A DNA stretch of 64,000 nt from G963677325 sp963677325 (GCA_963677325.2 CAXXGM010000014.1:186001-250000), one strand, 5' to 3'; positions 28,426 through 36,964 are shown, counted from the stretch's first letter. Numbers and translations: made by a program. The notes: generated by a model from the sequence alone, not told the origin.

Positions 28426-29943
28426 TTATTTAGCCGCGGCGATTTCTACATTTCCAATTTTATTTATAGCATCCAGGAAAGCTTCCACAGATGCCGTAAT
28501 GATATCCGTATTGGCGCCAAATCCGTCATAGATATCATCATTGTATTCAACCTGCATATGAACTTTCCCGATATCATCGCTTCCCTTATTAATAGCCTGA
28601 ATTAGAAATTCCTGCAATGTGACCTTCCGGTGAATGATATCTTTTACTGCTTTGATTGCCGCATCTACAGGTCCGTTCCCTGATTCGGTGGCCACAAATT
28701 TCTCTCCGGCGATATCAAGACGAACGGTTGCCATCGGTACAATATTTTTACCGGTCACCACCTGGAGAAAATCAAGTTTAATCCGGCGTTCTCCTCTGCC
28801 TCTTTCACCTACCAAAACAAGAAGGTCGTCCTCTTTAATGTCTTTTTTCTTATCTGCCAGCAGTAAAAATTCTTCGTAAACTTCATCAAGTTTACCTTTT
28901 TCGAGCTTAACGCCCAATAATTCAAGGCGATGCTTTAAGGCTGCACGACCGCTGCGTGCCGTAAGGACGATAGATGATTCGTGAATACCAACCTCAACAG
29001 GATCAATTATCTCATAGTTTTCGCGGTTTTTCAGTACGCCATCCTGATGAATTCCGCTTGAATGTGCGAAAGCATTCCGTCCAACAATCGCTTTATTCGG
29101 CTGTACCGGCATATTCATCAGACTGGAAACTAATCTGCTGGTCCGGTAAATATTTTTGGTGTTAATATTGGTGGTTAGATTAAGTTCTTTATGAGAACGA
29201 AGAATCATTACAACCTCTTCAAGTGAAGTGTTTCCAGCTCTTTCACCTATTCCATTTATTGTCACTTCAACCTGCCGTGCCCCGTTCATGATCCCCGAGA
29301 TTGAATTGGCAGTTGCCATTCCCAAATCATTATGGCAATGGGTTGATATAATAGCCTTATCAATATTGGATACGTTTTCTTTCAAAAACTTTATTTTCTC
29401 TCCAAATTCCGAAGGCAGGCAATAACCGGTTGTATCAGGTATATTTACTACTGTGGCTCCGGCCTTGATTACTGCCTCAATTACCCGTGCGAGATAAACA
29501 TTATCGGATCTTCCTGCATCTTCAGCATAAAATTCCACATCTTCCACGTATTTTTTCGCATACTTTACAGCCTTAACTGCTCTTTCAAGAATTTCTTCCG
29601 GAGTAGAATTCAGTTTGTATTGGATATGGTACGGAGAAGTACCGATGCCGGTATGGATGCGTCCACGTTTGGCATATTTCAGTGATTCGGCGGCAACATC
29701 AATATCCTTTTCGACAGCCCGGGTCAGGGCACAGATGGTAGGCCAGGTGACAGCCTTTGATATCTCAACCACCGACTTGAAATCACCGGGACTTGAAATC
29801 GGGAAACCGGCCTCAATGATATCAACGCCCAGCTGCTCAAGAACTTTTGCCACTTCGATTTTTTCAATGGTATTCAATTGGCAGCCTGGAACCTGTTCAC
29901 CATCCCTTAAAGTCGTATCGAAAATATATACACGATCATTCAT
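28426..29943 (-). CDS. leuA: 2-isopropylmalate synthase
   Basis: A 505-residue enzyme, first committed step of leucine synthesis (2-ketoisovalerate plus acetyl-CoA). DTTLRDGEQVPGCQLN carries the catalytic Arg-Asp; STHCHNDLGMATANSI supplies the metal-binding histidines; GIGERAGNTSLEEVVM and HSSGIHQDGVLKNRENYEI are LeuA-specific. A C-terminal regulatory domain (SGNGPVDAAIKAVKDI) implies leucine feedback. Compared with the paralogue at 24619-26169 it has the canonical LeuA substrate-pocket region (HTGIGTSPYHIQYKL), supporting the division of labour between the two. Confidence 0.95.
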   Translation of the reverse strand: MNDRVYIFDTTLRDGEQVPGCQLNTIEKIEVAKVLEQLGVDIIEAGFPISSPGDFKSVVEISKAVTWPTICALTRAVEKDIDVAAESLKYAKRGRIHTGIGTSPYHIQYKLNSTPEEILERAVKAVKYAKKYVEDVEFYAEDAGRSDNVYLARVIEAVIKAGATVVNIPDTTGYCLPSEFGEKIKFLKENVSNIDKAIISTHCHNDLGMATANSISGIMNGARQVEVTINGIGERAGNTSLEEVVMILRSHKELNLTTNINTKNIYRTSRLVSSLMNMPVQPNKAIVGRNAFAHSSGIHQDGVLKNRENYEIIDPVEVGIHESSIVLTARSGRAALKHRLELLGVKLEKGKLDEVYEEFLLLADKKKDIKEDDLLVLVGERGRGERRIKLDFLQVVTGKNIVPMATVRLDIAGEKFVATESGNGPVDAAIKAVKDIIHRKVTLQEFLIQAINKGSDDIGKVHMQVEYNDDIYDGFGANTDIITASVEAFLDAINKIGNVEIAAAK

Positions 29944-30124
29944 TGTTCCGAATTTTAAAATTTTGTCTGAACCATGATTAAAGGATTAAAGGATTTGCTT
30001 GATTATCATGTTAATCCTTTAGTCATGAAAATCAAGATTCAGAAATGATTGAATGATTAAAGGATCGCTTGATTGTCTGACAATCTTGTTAATCCTTTAA
30101 TCATATAAATCATGGTTCAGAATT
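29944..30124 (-). repeat. ilvC-leuA spacer: TCTGAACCATGATT inverted repeat
   Basis: The 181-bp spacer is bounded by TCTGAACCATGATT at both ends in inverted orientation, with several internal GGATTAA / TTAATCC words. The unit next to ilvC begins 2 nt after its stop codon. It could fold into a long stem-loop in the polycistronic mRNA. Confidence 0.7.
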
Positions 30125-31174
30125 TTATTTTTTTCCTGGTCTCAGATCACGGACTGCTTTACCAGCCTGCCAAAGTTCAGATTCCCTCATTTCTTTGAGT
30201 TCCTGATTCAGGCTGTCCTTATAATTGACATCACTCAGGGAGTCAATTACACGTTTTGTTTCCTTGCCCGTTTTTACGCTGTCATAAAGAGCTTCAAACA
30301 CCGGTAAGGTAGCTTCACGGAATTTATGTCTCCAGTCTAATGCACCTCTTTGAGCAGTTGCGCTGCAATTGCTGTACATCCAATCCATACCGTTCTGATC
30401 CACCAGGCGGATAAGGCTTTGGGTCAGTTCCTCAACGGTCTCATTGAAAGCTTCTGAAGCGCTGTGGCCGTTGTCACGAAGAACTTTGTACTGTGCTTCG
30501 ATGATACCTGCAAGAGCTCCCATCAGAACTCCACGTTCGCCGGTAAGGTCTGAATAAACTTCATTCTCAAAAGTAGTAGGAAACAAATACCCTGAACCGA
30601 TCGCAATACCTAATGCAAGAGTACGTTGTTCGGCTTTGCCGGTATAATCCTGGAAAACAGCAAAGCTTGAATTAATGCCTGTTCCTGCAAGGAAGTTAGT
30701 CCGAACACTTGCACCTGAACCTTTGGGGGCTACAAGAATAACATCTACGTTTTTAGGAGGAATGACATTGGTTTGTTCCTTATAGGTGATTGAAAAACCA
30801 TGAGAAAAATACAGTGCATCGCCCTCATTCAGACATGGTTTAATAACCGGCCATATAATTCTTTGTGCTGCATCAGAAACAAGATATTGGATAATTGTTC
30901 CTTTTTTTGCGGCTTCAGCAACAGGGAAAAGCGTTTCACCCGGTACCCAGCCATCCTTAATTGCTTTTTCCCAATCAGCTTTAAATTCAGGAGCTTGTCC
31001 AATGATCACCTTAAAGCCATTGTCACGCATGTTCAATGCCTGAGCCGGACCCTGTACACCATACCCAATAATTGCGATTACTTCATCTTTCAGAATTTCT
31101 CTTGCTTTTGATACTGGGAATTCTTCACGTGTGACAACGTTTTCATATTCGCCGCCAAAATTAATGTTTGCCAT
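30125..31174 (-). CDS. ilvC: Ketol-acid reductoisomerase (class I)
   Basis: A 349-residue NAD(P)H-dependent Mg2+ enzyme of valine, leucine and isoleucine synthesis. The Rossmann fingerprint is IIGYGVQGPAQALNMRDNG, the YFSHGFSI and VAPKGSGASVRTNF segments line the active site, and the C-terminal knotted domain has SDLTGERGVLMGALAG and the metal-binding Glu cluster (FNETVEELTQSLI). It lies between ilvN and leuA, with repeat-filled spacers on both sides. Confidence 0.96.
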   Translation of the reverse strand: MANINFGGEYENVVTREEFPVSKAREILKDEVIAIIGYGVQGPAQALNMRDNGFKVIIGQAPEFKADWEKAIKDGWVPGETLFPVAEAAKKGTIIQYLVSDAAQRIIWPVIKPCLNEGDALYFSHGFSITYKEQTNVIPPKNVDVILVAPKGSGASVRTNFLAGTGINSSFAVFQDYTGKAEQRTLALGIAIGSGYLFPTTFENEVYSDLTGERGVLMGALAGIIEAQYKVLRDNGHSASEAFNETVEELTQSLIRLVDQNGMDWMYSNCSATAQRGALDWRHKFREATLPVFEALYDSVKTGKETKRVIDSLSDVNYKDSLNQELKEMRESELWQAGKAVRDLRPGKK

Positions 31175-31242
31175 TTTTAAAAATTAATTAGATTAAAACA
31201 AAACTATATTTGAAATTTATCATTCTCTTCAATTCACAATTT

Positions 31243-31331
31243 TGCGAATTTCACGAATTTGTTACGAATTTTCACGAACGCCCGCCTCAGCCTCCAGTCT
31301 CCAGTCTAAAGCCTAAAGTCTCCAGCCTGCT
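31243..31331 (-). repeat. Composite repeat after ilvN: GACTTTAGGCT heptamers then the TTCGTGAAAATTCGTAACAA core
   Basis: On the minus strand it starts directly after the ilvN stop codon TAG with CAGGCTGGAGACTTTAGGCT, passes GAGGCGGGCG and ends in the TTCG core. Same order and orientation relative to transcription as at 4812-4918 and 33681-33764. Confidence 0.85.
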
Positions 31332-31887
31332 ACAGCATTTTTTTTGCTTCCATTTTTTCAAACAGGGTATCCCGTTCCTTTAAAAACTCGGATAAGCGCT
31401 CAATAGTTGACCGAGTAATGGCCACTCTTCCCGAGCGGACAAACTGGAGCACCCCAAACTGATATAGCCCTTCAAAGAGTTCCTGGGTTTCTTCCTTATG
31501 ACCCGTCTTCTCAATTACAGTATATTCATGAGTGATTTCCAGAATTCTGGCGTTATGCTGCCTGATCAATTTTTCTATCTGATCACTTTCCATAAGAGCC
31601 ACAGTCGGTACTTTATAGAGGGCTATTTCCTGGAAGATCATCTCATCATTGGTATAATAAAATGCCTTTAATACCTCGATGTGCTTTTCGATCTGTTTGA
31701 CAATGTTGATCACTTTCTCCTCTTCCTCATTTACTACGATCGTAAATTTGGAAATTCCCGGCAAAGCAGATTCTGAAACAGTGAGACTTTCAATGTTTAC
31801 TTTCCGTCGTGTAAAGATAATTGTAATCCGGTTAAGTAATCCAATGTGGTTTTCACTATAAGCTGTAATTATATATTCCTGTTTCAT
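31330..31887 (-). CDS. ilvN: Acetolactate synthase small (regulatory) subunit
   Basis: A 185-residue protein with an N-terminal ACT domain (YIITAYSENHIGLLNRITIIFTRR, then IESLTVSESA) that binds valine, followed by a second ACT-like half typical of the longer IlvH type. It activates IlvB and confers feedback inhibition. It lies 33 bp after ilvB. The TAG stop is followed without a gap by the composite repeat. Confidence 0.92.
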   Translation of the reverse strand: MKQEYIITAYSENHIGLLNRITIIFTRRKVNIESLTVSESALPGISKFTIVVNEEEEKVINIVKQIEKHIEVLKAFYYTNDEMIFQEIALYKVPTVALMESDQIEKLIRQHNARILEITHEYTVIEKTGHKEETQELFEGLYQFGVLQFVRSGRVAITRSTIERLSEFLKERDTLFEKMEAKKML

Positions 31888-31920
31888 GTTGTATATCTCC
31901 TTCTCTGATTATAGTGAATA

Positions 31921-33627
31921 TTAATTGATCCCATCGGCCGTAAGAATAATATTGGAAACCGAGGCTCCTTGTGGAACCATCGGGAAAACATTATCTTCCT
32001 TTTCAATCATGACCTCAAGAAGATAAGGTCCTTTGGATTCCAACATCTCCTTCATTGCAATATCAAGTTTTTCCCTGTCATGAACCGAGCAACCCGCTAT
32101 CCCGTATGCTTCGGCCACTTTAACAAAATCGGGACTGATCATTTCGGTAAAAGAATAACGCCGGTCAAAAAATAATTCCTGCCATTGGCGAACCATTCCC
32201 AAAAACTTATTATTCAGCACGACAATCTTTACAGGAAGCTTCTCCTGGGCGATGGTGCCCAATTCCTGGATGGTCATCTGAAGGCCTCCGTCGCCGCAGA
32301 AAAGAACAACCTCACGGTCAGGAGCTCCGAATTTAGCGCCGATGGATGCAGGAAGTCCGAATCCCATGGTACCAAGTCCGCCTGAAGTCACCCAGCTTCG
32401 CGAATTGATAAATTTTGAATACCGGGCTGCAAACATTTGATTTTGTCCGACATCAGATACTACAATCGCATTGTTATTCGTCAGATCAGCAACTTTCCTT
32501 ACAGCCTCTCCCATTGTTAAACCCGGCTTTTCCGGATGCAGATCCTTATCAATCACCTTTTCCTTCTCAATTTCATCGGCATTGTGAAATTCTTTCAGCC
32601 ACTCAGGATGTTGCTTTTCATCTACCAGTTTGGTTAACAGGCGCAGAATCCATTTGGCATCGCCCAGTAAAGCAACATCTGTCTTAATATTCTTATCAAT
32701 CTCCGAAGGATCGATTTCGATATGGATCACCTTGGCCTGACGTGCATACGTCTTAATGCTCCCGGTAACCCGGTCGTCGAAACGCATACCGATAGCTATC
32801 AATACATCACATTCGTTGGTTTTGATGTTGGGACCATAATTTCCATGCATTCCAAGCATCCCCATATTCAACGGGTGATCAGTGGGCAAAGCAGACAATC
32901 CCAACAAAGTTCCGGCGGCAGGTATTCCCGTCTTTTCAACAAAATGAGAAAGTTCCTCCTCGGCTCCTGAAAGCACGATTCCCTGTCCGTAGAGTAAAAA
33001 AGGTTTTTTTGCATTATTTATTAACTCAGCAGCCTTCTTCAAATGCACCTTATCGGTTTTGTAGTCGTCAACGTAAGAACGAATCTTGGTACATTTTGAA
33101 TAGGAATAATTGAATCTTGCAAATTGAGCATCCTTTGTTAAATCCAGCACCACCGGTCCAGGCCTGCCGCTCTTTGCAATATAGAAAGCTCTTGCTATAG
33201 CTTCCGGTATTTCATCAGGATGCGTAATCTGGTAATTCCATTTAGTCACAGGCATGGTAATCCCTACTACATCCGATTCCTGGAAAGCGTCAGTACCCAA
33301 AAGACCCGAAATCACCTGTCCTGTAATGCACACCAAAGGAGTAGAGTCCATCAGAGCATCGGCTATCCCGGTAATAAGGTTGGTAGCGCCGGGACCTGAG
33401 GTGGCTATGCACACGCCCACTTTGCCGGAGACCCTTGCATATCCCTGCGCGGCATGCACAGCTCCCTGTTCATGACGTGTAAGCACATGTTTTAGTTTAT
33501 GCCTGTAATCATACAAAGCATCATAAACGGGCATAATTGCCCCTCCGGGATATCCGAAAATAGTGTCAACACCTTCTTCAATCAATGAGCGGATAACCGC
33601 CTCGGAACCTGTGATTGTCTGGTCCAT
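31921..33627 (-). CDS. ilvB: Acetolactate synthase large (catalytic) subunit
   Basis: A 568-residue ThDP-dependent enzyme. The N-terminal catalytic Glu lies in LTRHEQGAVHAAQGYAR; the FAD/middle domain and the C-terminal ThDP motif (GDGGLQMTIQELGTIAQ ... NNKFLGMVRQWQELFF) are intact. It makes acetolactate (Val/Leu) and acetohydroxybutyrate (Ile). It is the second gene of the operon, separated from ilvD by a composite repeat. Confidence 0.96.
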   Translation of the reverse strand: MDQTITGSEAVIRSLIEEGVDTIFGYPGGAIMPVYDALYDYRHKLKHVLTRHEQGAVHAAQGYARVSGKVGVCIATSGPGATNLITGIADALMDSTPLVCITGQVISGLLGTDAFQESDVVGITMPVTKWNYQITHPDEIPEAIARAFYIAKSGRPGPVVLDLTKDAQFARFNYSYSKCTKIRSYVDDYKTDKVHLKKAAELINNAKKPFLLYGQGIVLSGAEEELSHFVEKTGIPAAGTLLGLSALPTDHPLNMGMLGMHGNYGPNIKTNECDVLIAIGMRFDDRVTGSIKTYARQAKVIHIEIDPSEIDKNIKTDVALLGDAKWILRLLTKLVDEKQHPEWLKEFHNADEIEKEKVIDKDLHPEKPGLTMGEAVRKVADLTNNNAIVVSDVGQNQMFAARYSKFINSRSWVTSGGLGTMGFGLPASIGAKFGAPDREVVLFCGDGGLQMTIQELGTIAQEKLPVKIVVLNNKFLGMVRQWQELFFDRRYSFTEMISPDFVKVAEAYGIAGCSVHDREKLDIAMKEMLESKGPYLLEVMIEKEDNVFPMVPQGASVSNIILTADGIN

Positions 33628-33680
33628 ATTTATTCTATTTGTTTGCCTTCAATGTCTAAATTTCATTAAACGAAAGCCTT

Positions 33681-33764
33681 GTGCGAATTTCACGAATTTG
33701 TTACGAATTTTCACGAACGCTCGCCTTCAGCCTATAGTCTAAAGTCTAAAGCCTAAAGTCTAAT
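33681..33764 (-). repeat. Composite repeat after ilvD: GACTTTAGACTTTAGG heptamers then the TTCGTGAAAATTCGTAACAA core
   Basis: The ilvD stop codon TAG (33760-33762) is the first TAG of the heptamer array, read on the minus strand. GGCTGAAGGCGAGCG links the array to the core, nearly identical to the linker at 4840-4855. Confidence 0.87.
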
Positions 33765-35592
33765 CAATTATTCTTACCGCTCCCATATCTGCCGAAGATA
33801 CCAGGTTCGCGTATGCTTTTAAGGCTTTACTGATGTTTCTTTCCCTGTTTCCTGGAGTATAGGCTTGTTTGCCTCTTTCCTCTTCGGCTTTTCTTCTCTT
33901 CTCCAGTTCCGGTTCAGATATCTTCAGTTGGATTCTTCGGCCGGGAATGTCAATTTCAATTGGATCACCATCCTGTACGAGGGCGATTTCTCCTCCCCCG
34001 GCAGCTTCAGGCGAAACATGACCAATGGATAACCCCGATGTGCCGCCTGAAAAACGTCCGTCCGTTAACAGAGCACAGACTTTATCCAGCTTCGCCGATT
34101 TCAGGTAAGAGGTCGGATAAAGCATTTCCTGCATTCCGGGTCCGCCTTTGGGTCCTTCATAACGGATGATGACAACATCACCCGGTTTGACCTTCTTGTC
34201 AAGTATTCCCTCACAGGTTTCTTCCTGCGATTCAAATACCCGCGCGGTGCCTTTAAAATTCAGGATAGAAGCATCCACCCCGGCTGTCTTTACAATGCAT
34301 CCTTTTCTGGCGATGTTGCCATAAAGTACGGCCAGTCCGCCATCTTTGCTGTAAGCATTTTCAATACTGCGCACACAACCTTGCTGACGATCCTGATCCA
34401 ATTCCTTAAAATAAACCTCCTGCGATCCCATAAAGAGGTTTCGCCCTTTATTCCCGGGGGCTGAACTGTATGCATTGATTGCTTCTTTGGTAACAGAAGC
34501 GTTCATGATGTCATATTTTTCAATAGCCGATCCAAGAGTATGATCATCAATCCTGGGAACATTGGTGTTCAAAAGGCCGCCCTTTGCAAGTTCTCCCATG
34601 ATTCCAAGAATTCCGCCTGCACGGTTCACATCCTCAACATGATAGCTTGAACTGGGAGCTACTTTACAGATACAGGGTACTCTTCTGGAAAGCGCGTCAA
34701 TGTCTTTCATGGTAAAATCAACACCCGCTTCATGTGCAACGGCCAACAGGTGAAGAACCGTATTGGTGGAACCTCCCATGGCGATATCCAAAGTCATGGC
34801 GTTCATAAAAGCATCACGGGTGGCAATATTTCTTGGTAAAACCTGATCATTACCATTCTGATAATAATCATAGGTGATCTTCACGATCTGACGGGCTGCT
34901 GTTTCGAACAACTTACGGCGATTCACATGCGTTGCCACAATGGTTCCGTTTCCGGGAAGAGAAAGACCGATCGCTTCCGTAAGACAGTTCATTGAATTGG
35001 CGGTAAACATACCCGAACAGGAACCGCACGTAGGGCAGGCATCTTTTTCGACTTCCGCAAGCAGATCATCATCCACTGAATCATCAGCCCCCATGACCAT
35101 CGCATCGACCAGATCATATTTTTTGCCACGGACAACTCCCGCTTCCATCGGGCCGCCGGAAACAAAAATGGTGGGGATATTAAGCCTCATGGAAGCCATC
35201 AGCATTCCCGGAGTAATCTTATCGCAATTGGAAATACAGATCATGGCATCCGCTCTGTGGGCATTCAGCATGTATTCCACGCTGTCGGCGATCAGATCAC
35301 GCGAGGGAAGTGAATAAAGCATCCCGTCATGGCCCATCGCGATCCCGTCGTCAATGGCAATAGTATCAAATTCAGCAGCAAAACAACCCTGATCCTCGAT
35401 CATCTTTTTGACCATCTGTCCTATTTCATGAAGATGGACATGTCCGGGAACAAACTGAGTAAAGGAATTTACCACCGCGATAATCGGTTTCCCCATCTGA
35501 TCCTCTTTCATCCCATTGGCTCTCCAAAGACTCCTGGCCCCAGCCATCCGGCGTCCCTGCGTTGTTGTTTCGCTTCTTAATCGATTTTTCAT
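33760..35592 (-). CDS. ilvD: Dihydroxy-acid dehydratase
   Basis: A 610-residue Fe-S dehydratase, common step of Ile, Val and Leu synthesis. Cluster cysteines appear in ISNCDKITPGMLM and CGSCSGMFTANSMNCL. Further family segments are LPGNGTIVATHVNR, MGGSTNTVLHLLA, GRFSGGTSGLSIGHVSPEA and the C-terminal RDISKALKAYANLVSS-like tail (NISKALKAYANLV). It is the first structural gene of the operon, with its ATG only 14 bp after the leader terminator, so transcription into it depends on antitermination. The stop codon lies in a repeat. Confidence 0.97.
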   Translation of the reverse strand: MKNRLRSETTTQGRRMAGARSLWRANGMKEDQMGKPIIAVVNSFTQFVPGHVHLHEIGQMVKKMIEDQGCFAAEFDTIAIDDGIAMGHDGMLYSLPSRDLIADSVEYMLNAHRADAMICISNCDKITPGMLMASMRLNIPTIFVSGGPMEAGVVRGKKYDLVDAMVMGADDSVDDDLLAEVEKDACPTCGSCSGMFTANSMNCLTEAIGLSLPGNGTIVATHVNRRKLFETAARQIVKITYDYYQNGNDQVLPRNIATRDAFMNAMTLDIAMGGSTNTVLHLLAVAHEAGVDFTMKDIDALSRRVPCICKVAPSSSYHVEDVNRAGGILGIMGELAKGGLLNTNVPRIDDHTLGSAIEKYDIMNASVTKEAINAYSSAPGNKGRNLFMGSQEVYFKELDQDRQQGCVRSIENAYSKDGGLAVLYGNIARKGCIVKTAGVDASILNFKGTARVFESQEETCEGILDKKVKPGDVVIIRYEGPKGGPGMQEMLYPTSYLKSAKLDKVCALLTDGRFSGGTSGLSIGHVSPEAAGGGEIALVQDGDPIEIDIPGRRIQLKISEPELEKRRKAEEERGKQAYTPGNRERNISKALKAYANLVSSADMGAVRIID

Positions 35593-35606
35593 GTGAATTA
35601 GTCATT

Positions 35607-35637
35607 AAAAAAAAACCTTTCTCTGTTTTGAGAAAGG
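35607..35637 (-). terminator. Attenuator terminator of the ilv-leu operon
   Basis: On the minus strand, CCTTTCTC (35630-35637 as its complement GAGAAAGG) pairs with GAGAAAGG (35616-35623) across a 6-nt loop, followed by nine T (35607-35615). An upstream GAGGAAGG (35665-35672), overlapping the leader stop codon, can pair with the same CCTTTCTC (seven Watson-Crick pairs and one G-U). That provides a mutually exclusive antiterminator. Confidence 0.88.
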
Positions 35638-35670
35638 CTTTATATGTTTTTATAGCAATAACATCCTTCC

Positions 35671-35730
35671 TCAGCCGGCACAGACGAGAATTAGAACCAC
35701 GAGGACTAGAATGTTACTTGAAAATTTCAT
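35671..35730 (-). CDS. ilvL: Branched-chain amino acid operon leader peptide (19 residues)
   Basis: Minus-strand ORF: ATG at 35730, TGA at 35671-35673, sequence MKFSSNILVLVVLILVCAG. Residues 7-16 are ten consecutive Ile/Leu/Val codons (ILVLVVLILV), covering all three end products of the operon. It sits about 50 nt after a predicted transcription start and just before a terminator hairpin. A ribosome stalled on these codons would leave GAGGAAGG free to pair with the 5' arm of the terminator. A ribosome reaching the stop codon would cover GAGGAAGG and let the terminator form. Symbol ilvL is used by analogy with enterobacterial leaders. Confidence 0.88.
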   Translation of the reverse strand: MKFSSNILVLVVLILVCAG

Positions 35731-35785
35731 GCTTTATTGTTTATTTCATTCAAAGTTGATTTACCCTGACGAATAACTGATGAGA

Positions 35786-35814
35786 CAAAAATAGGTATAA
35801 TAGTTTTACCACAA
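35786..35814 (-). promoter_or_regulatory. Bacteroidota promoter of the ilv-leu operon
   Basis: Minus strand: TTG (35812-35814), 18 bp, then TATTTTTG (35786-35793), an exact TAnnTTTG -7 element. The expected start lies near 35779, giving a leader of about 50 nt before the leader-peptide ATG. Confidence 0.65.
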
Positions 35815-36026
35815 AATAAAATTGAAAAAAAATTGATAAAATATGCGATAAAATGAAAAAATTAACGTCCGGTTAATATCAGTTTGTGAATTTTAAAATA
35901 ATATATCCAAAAGTTAAAATTTGTTCACAGTGGCCAATAACCCCGGCAGATCGATGGTAAACACTTGTAAGTAAGAATATTTGATATAATTTTTGACAAA
36001 TATTTTAATCAAAACCAGCAAAAATT

Positions 36027-36180
36027 ATAAATAAGGTGAATAAGGTAAATGGGCAGGGGAGAAAAAAAAATTCTACTAAGGTCAATAAGGTTCGGGTTTA
36101 TACCTTACTGACCTTAGTAGAGAGAAAAGTCATAACCCTCTTCGCCTTACCTTATTTACCTTATTTCAGGAGTGATTTGA
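36027..36180. repeat. Dispersed palindromic element, copy 2
   Basis: Core 36073-36122: CTACTAAGGTCAATAAGGT faces its near-complement ACCTTACTGACCTTAGTAG around TCGGGTTTAT, the complement of the loop of copy 1. ACCTTATTTACCTTATTTCA on the right is the complement of the left flank of copy 1. The surrounding 35815-36259 region has no credible gene. Confidence 0.7.
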
Positions 36181-36259
36181 TGAAACGAACCATGAGAATT
36201 TTTTCGCTCACAGGCAAATTAAATATGGTCATAGAGCAACAACTCTAATTTGTATTTCA

Positions 36260-36670
36260 TTATTCATCCATTTTATCCCAATAAAAACCGTTTTGCATCC
36301 AGGTTTTCAAAGAATTAAATAATTCTGTCCCCACTTCTGAGATCGTCATGGTCTTATCTGAAACTTTTGTTTGCAATATCTCATCAGAAATTTCTCTGTT
36401 TTCTGATTCCGTCGCGTTGATTGAAGTCCAATACAATCCGCTTTCCATCCAATTCTTCAATGTTTCTGTAAAAACATCTTCTTTGGAGGCTGCCACCGGA
36501 ACAGTTAAACCCATCGGAACAGTTAAACTCTTCGTTTCATGTGATTTACTTACGCCGGAGAAAGCTGTGATTTCATTAGCCTGGGCTGATACGAAGGAAT
36601 TTAAGGACAATGATACGATCATCAGGAGAGTTAGTAATCCATTTTTCAGAATTAATTTATTTGTTTTCAT
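36260..36670 (-). CDS. Small secreted protein with a duplicated LK-W-M-x-x-G-x-Y-W motif
   Basis: A 136-residue protein of unknown function. The N-terminus is a clear signal peptide (hydrophobic LLTLLMIVSLSLNSFVSA, cleavage before QANE). The mature part has two copies of a motif, LKNWMESGLYW near residue 90 and LKTWMQNGFYWDK at the C-terminus, each preceded by an acidic or polar helix-like stretch. I do not recognise a family. The gene stands alone between the palindromic element and the toxin-antitoxin pair. Confidence 0.6.
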   Translation of the reverse strand: MKTNKLILKNGLLTLLMIVSLSLNSFVSAQANEITAFSGVSKSHETKSLTVPMGLTVPVAASKEDVFTETLKNWMESGLYWTSINATESENREISDEILQTKVSDKTMTISEVGTELFNSLKTWMQNGFYWDKMDE

Positions 36671-36964
36671 CTCAAAAATTTTTTATTCCAACCAATTCAA
36701 TTTAAAATCCGAATGCTTCAGCACAGGGAAATTTTCCCTGTACAGAATTATTAGCGACATCCATGGTATAGAAAAACCCAAAGGATGGCAGTGAAGAGCC
36801 ATAGCAACATTCTTGATCAGGAACGAATAAAAAATTAAGCCTTAATTCTTTTAACCTTAAGACTATAAAACTGACAAAAGGTTTAAAAACGATTTTATTG
36901 ATTGGCTAAAATCGAATCTTATGATCAATGCGTGATCATACCAAGTCTATACTTTTTTTAATTG
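36671..36964. other. AT-rich intergenic region
   Basis: No gene, hairpin terminator or repeat recognised with confidence. It contains the presumed promoter of the small secreted protein. Confidence 0.3.
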
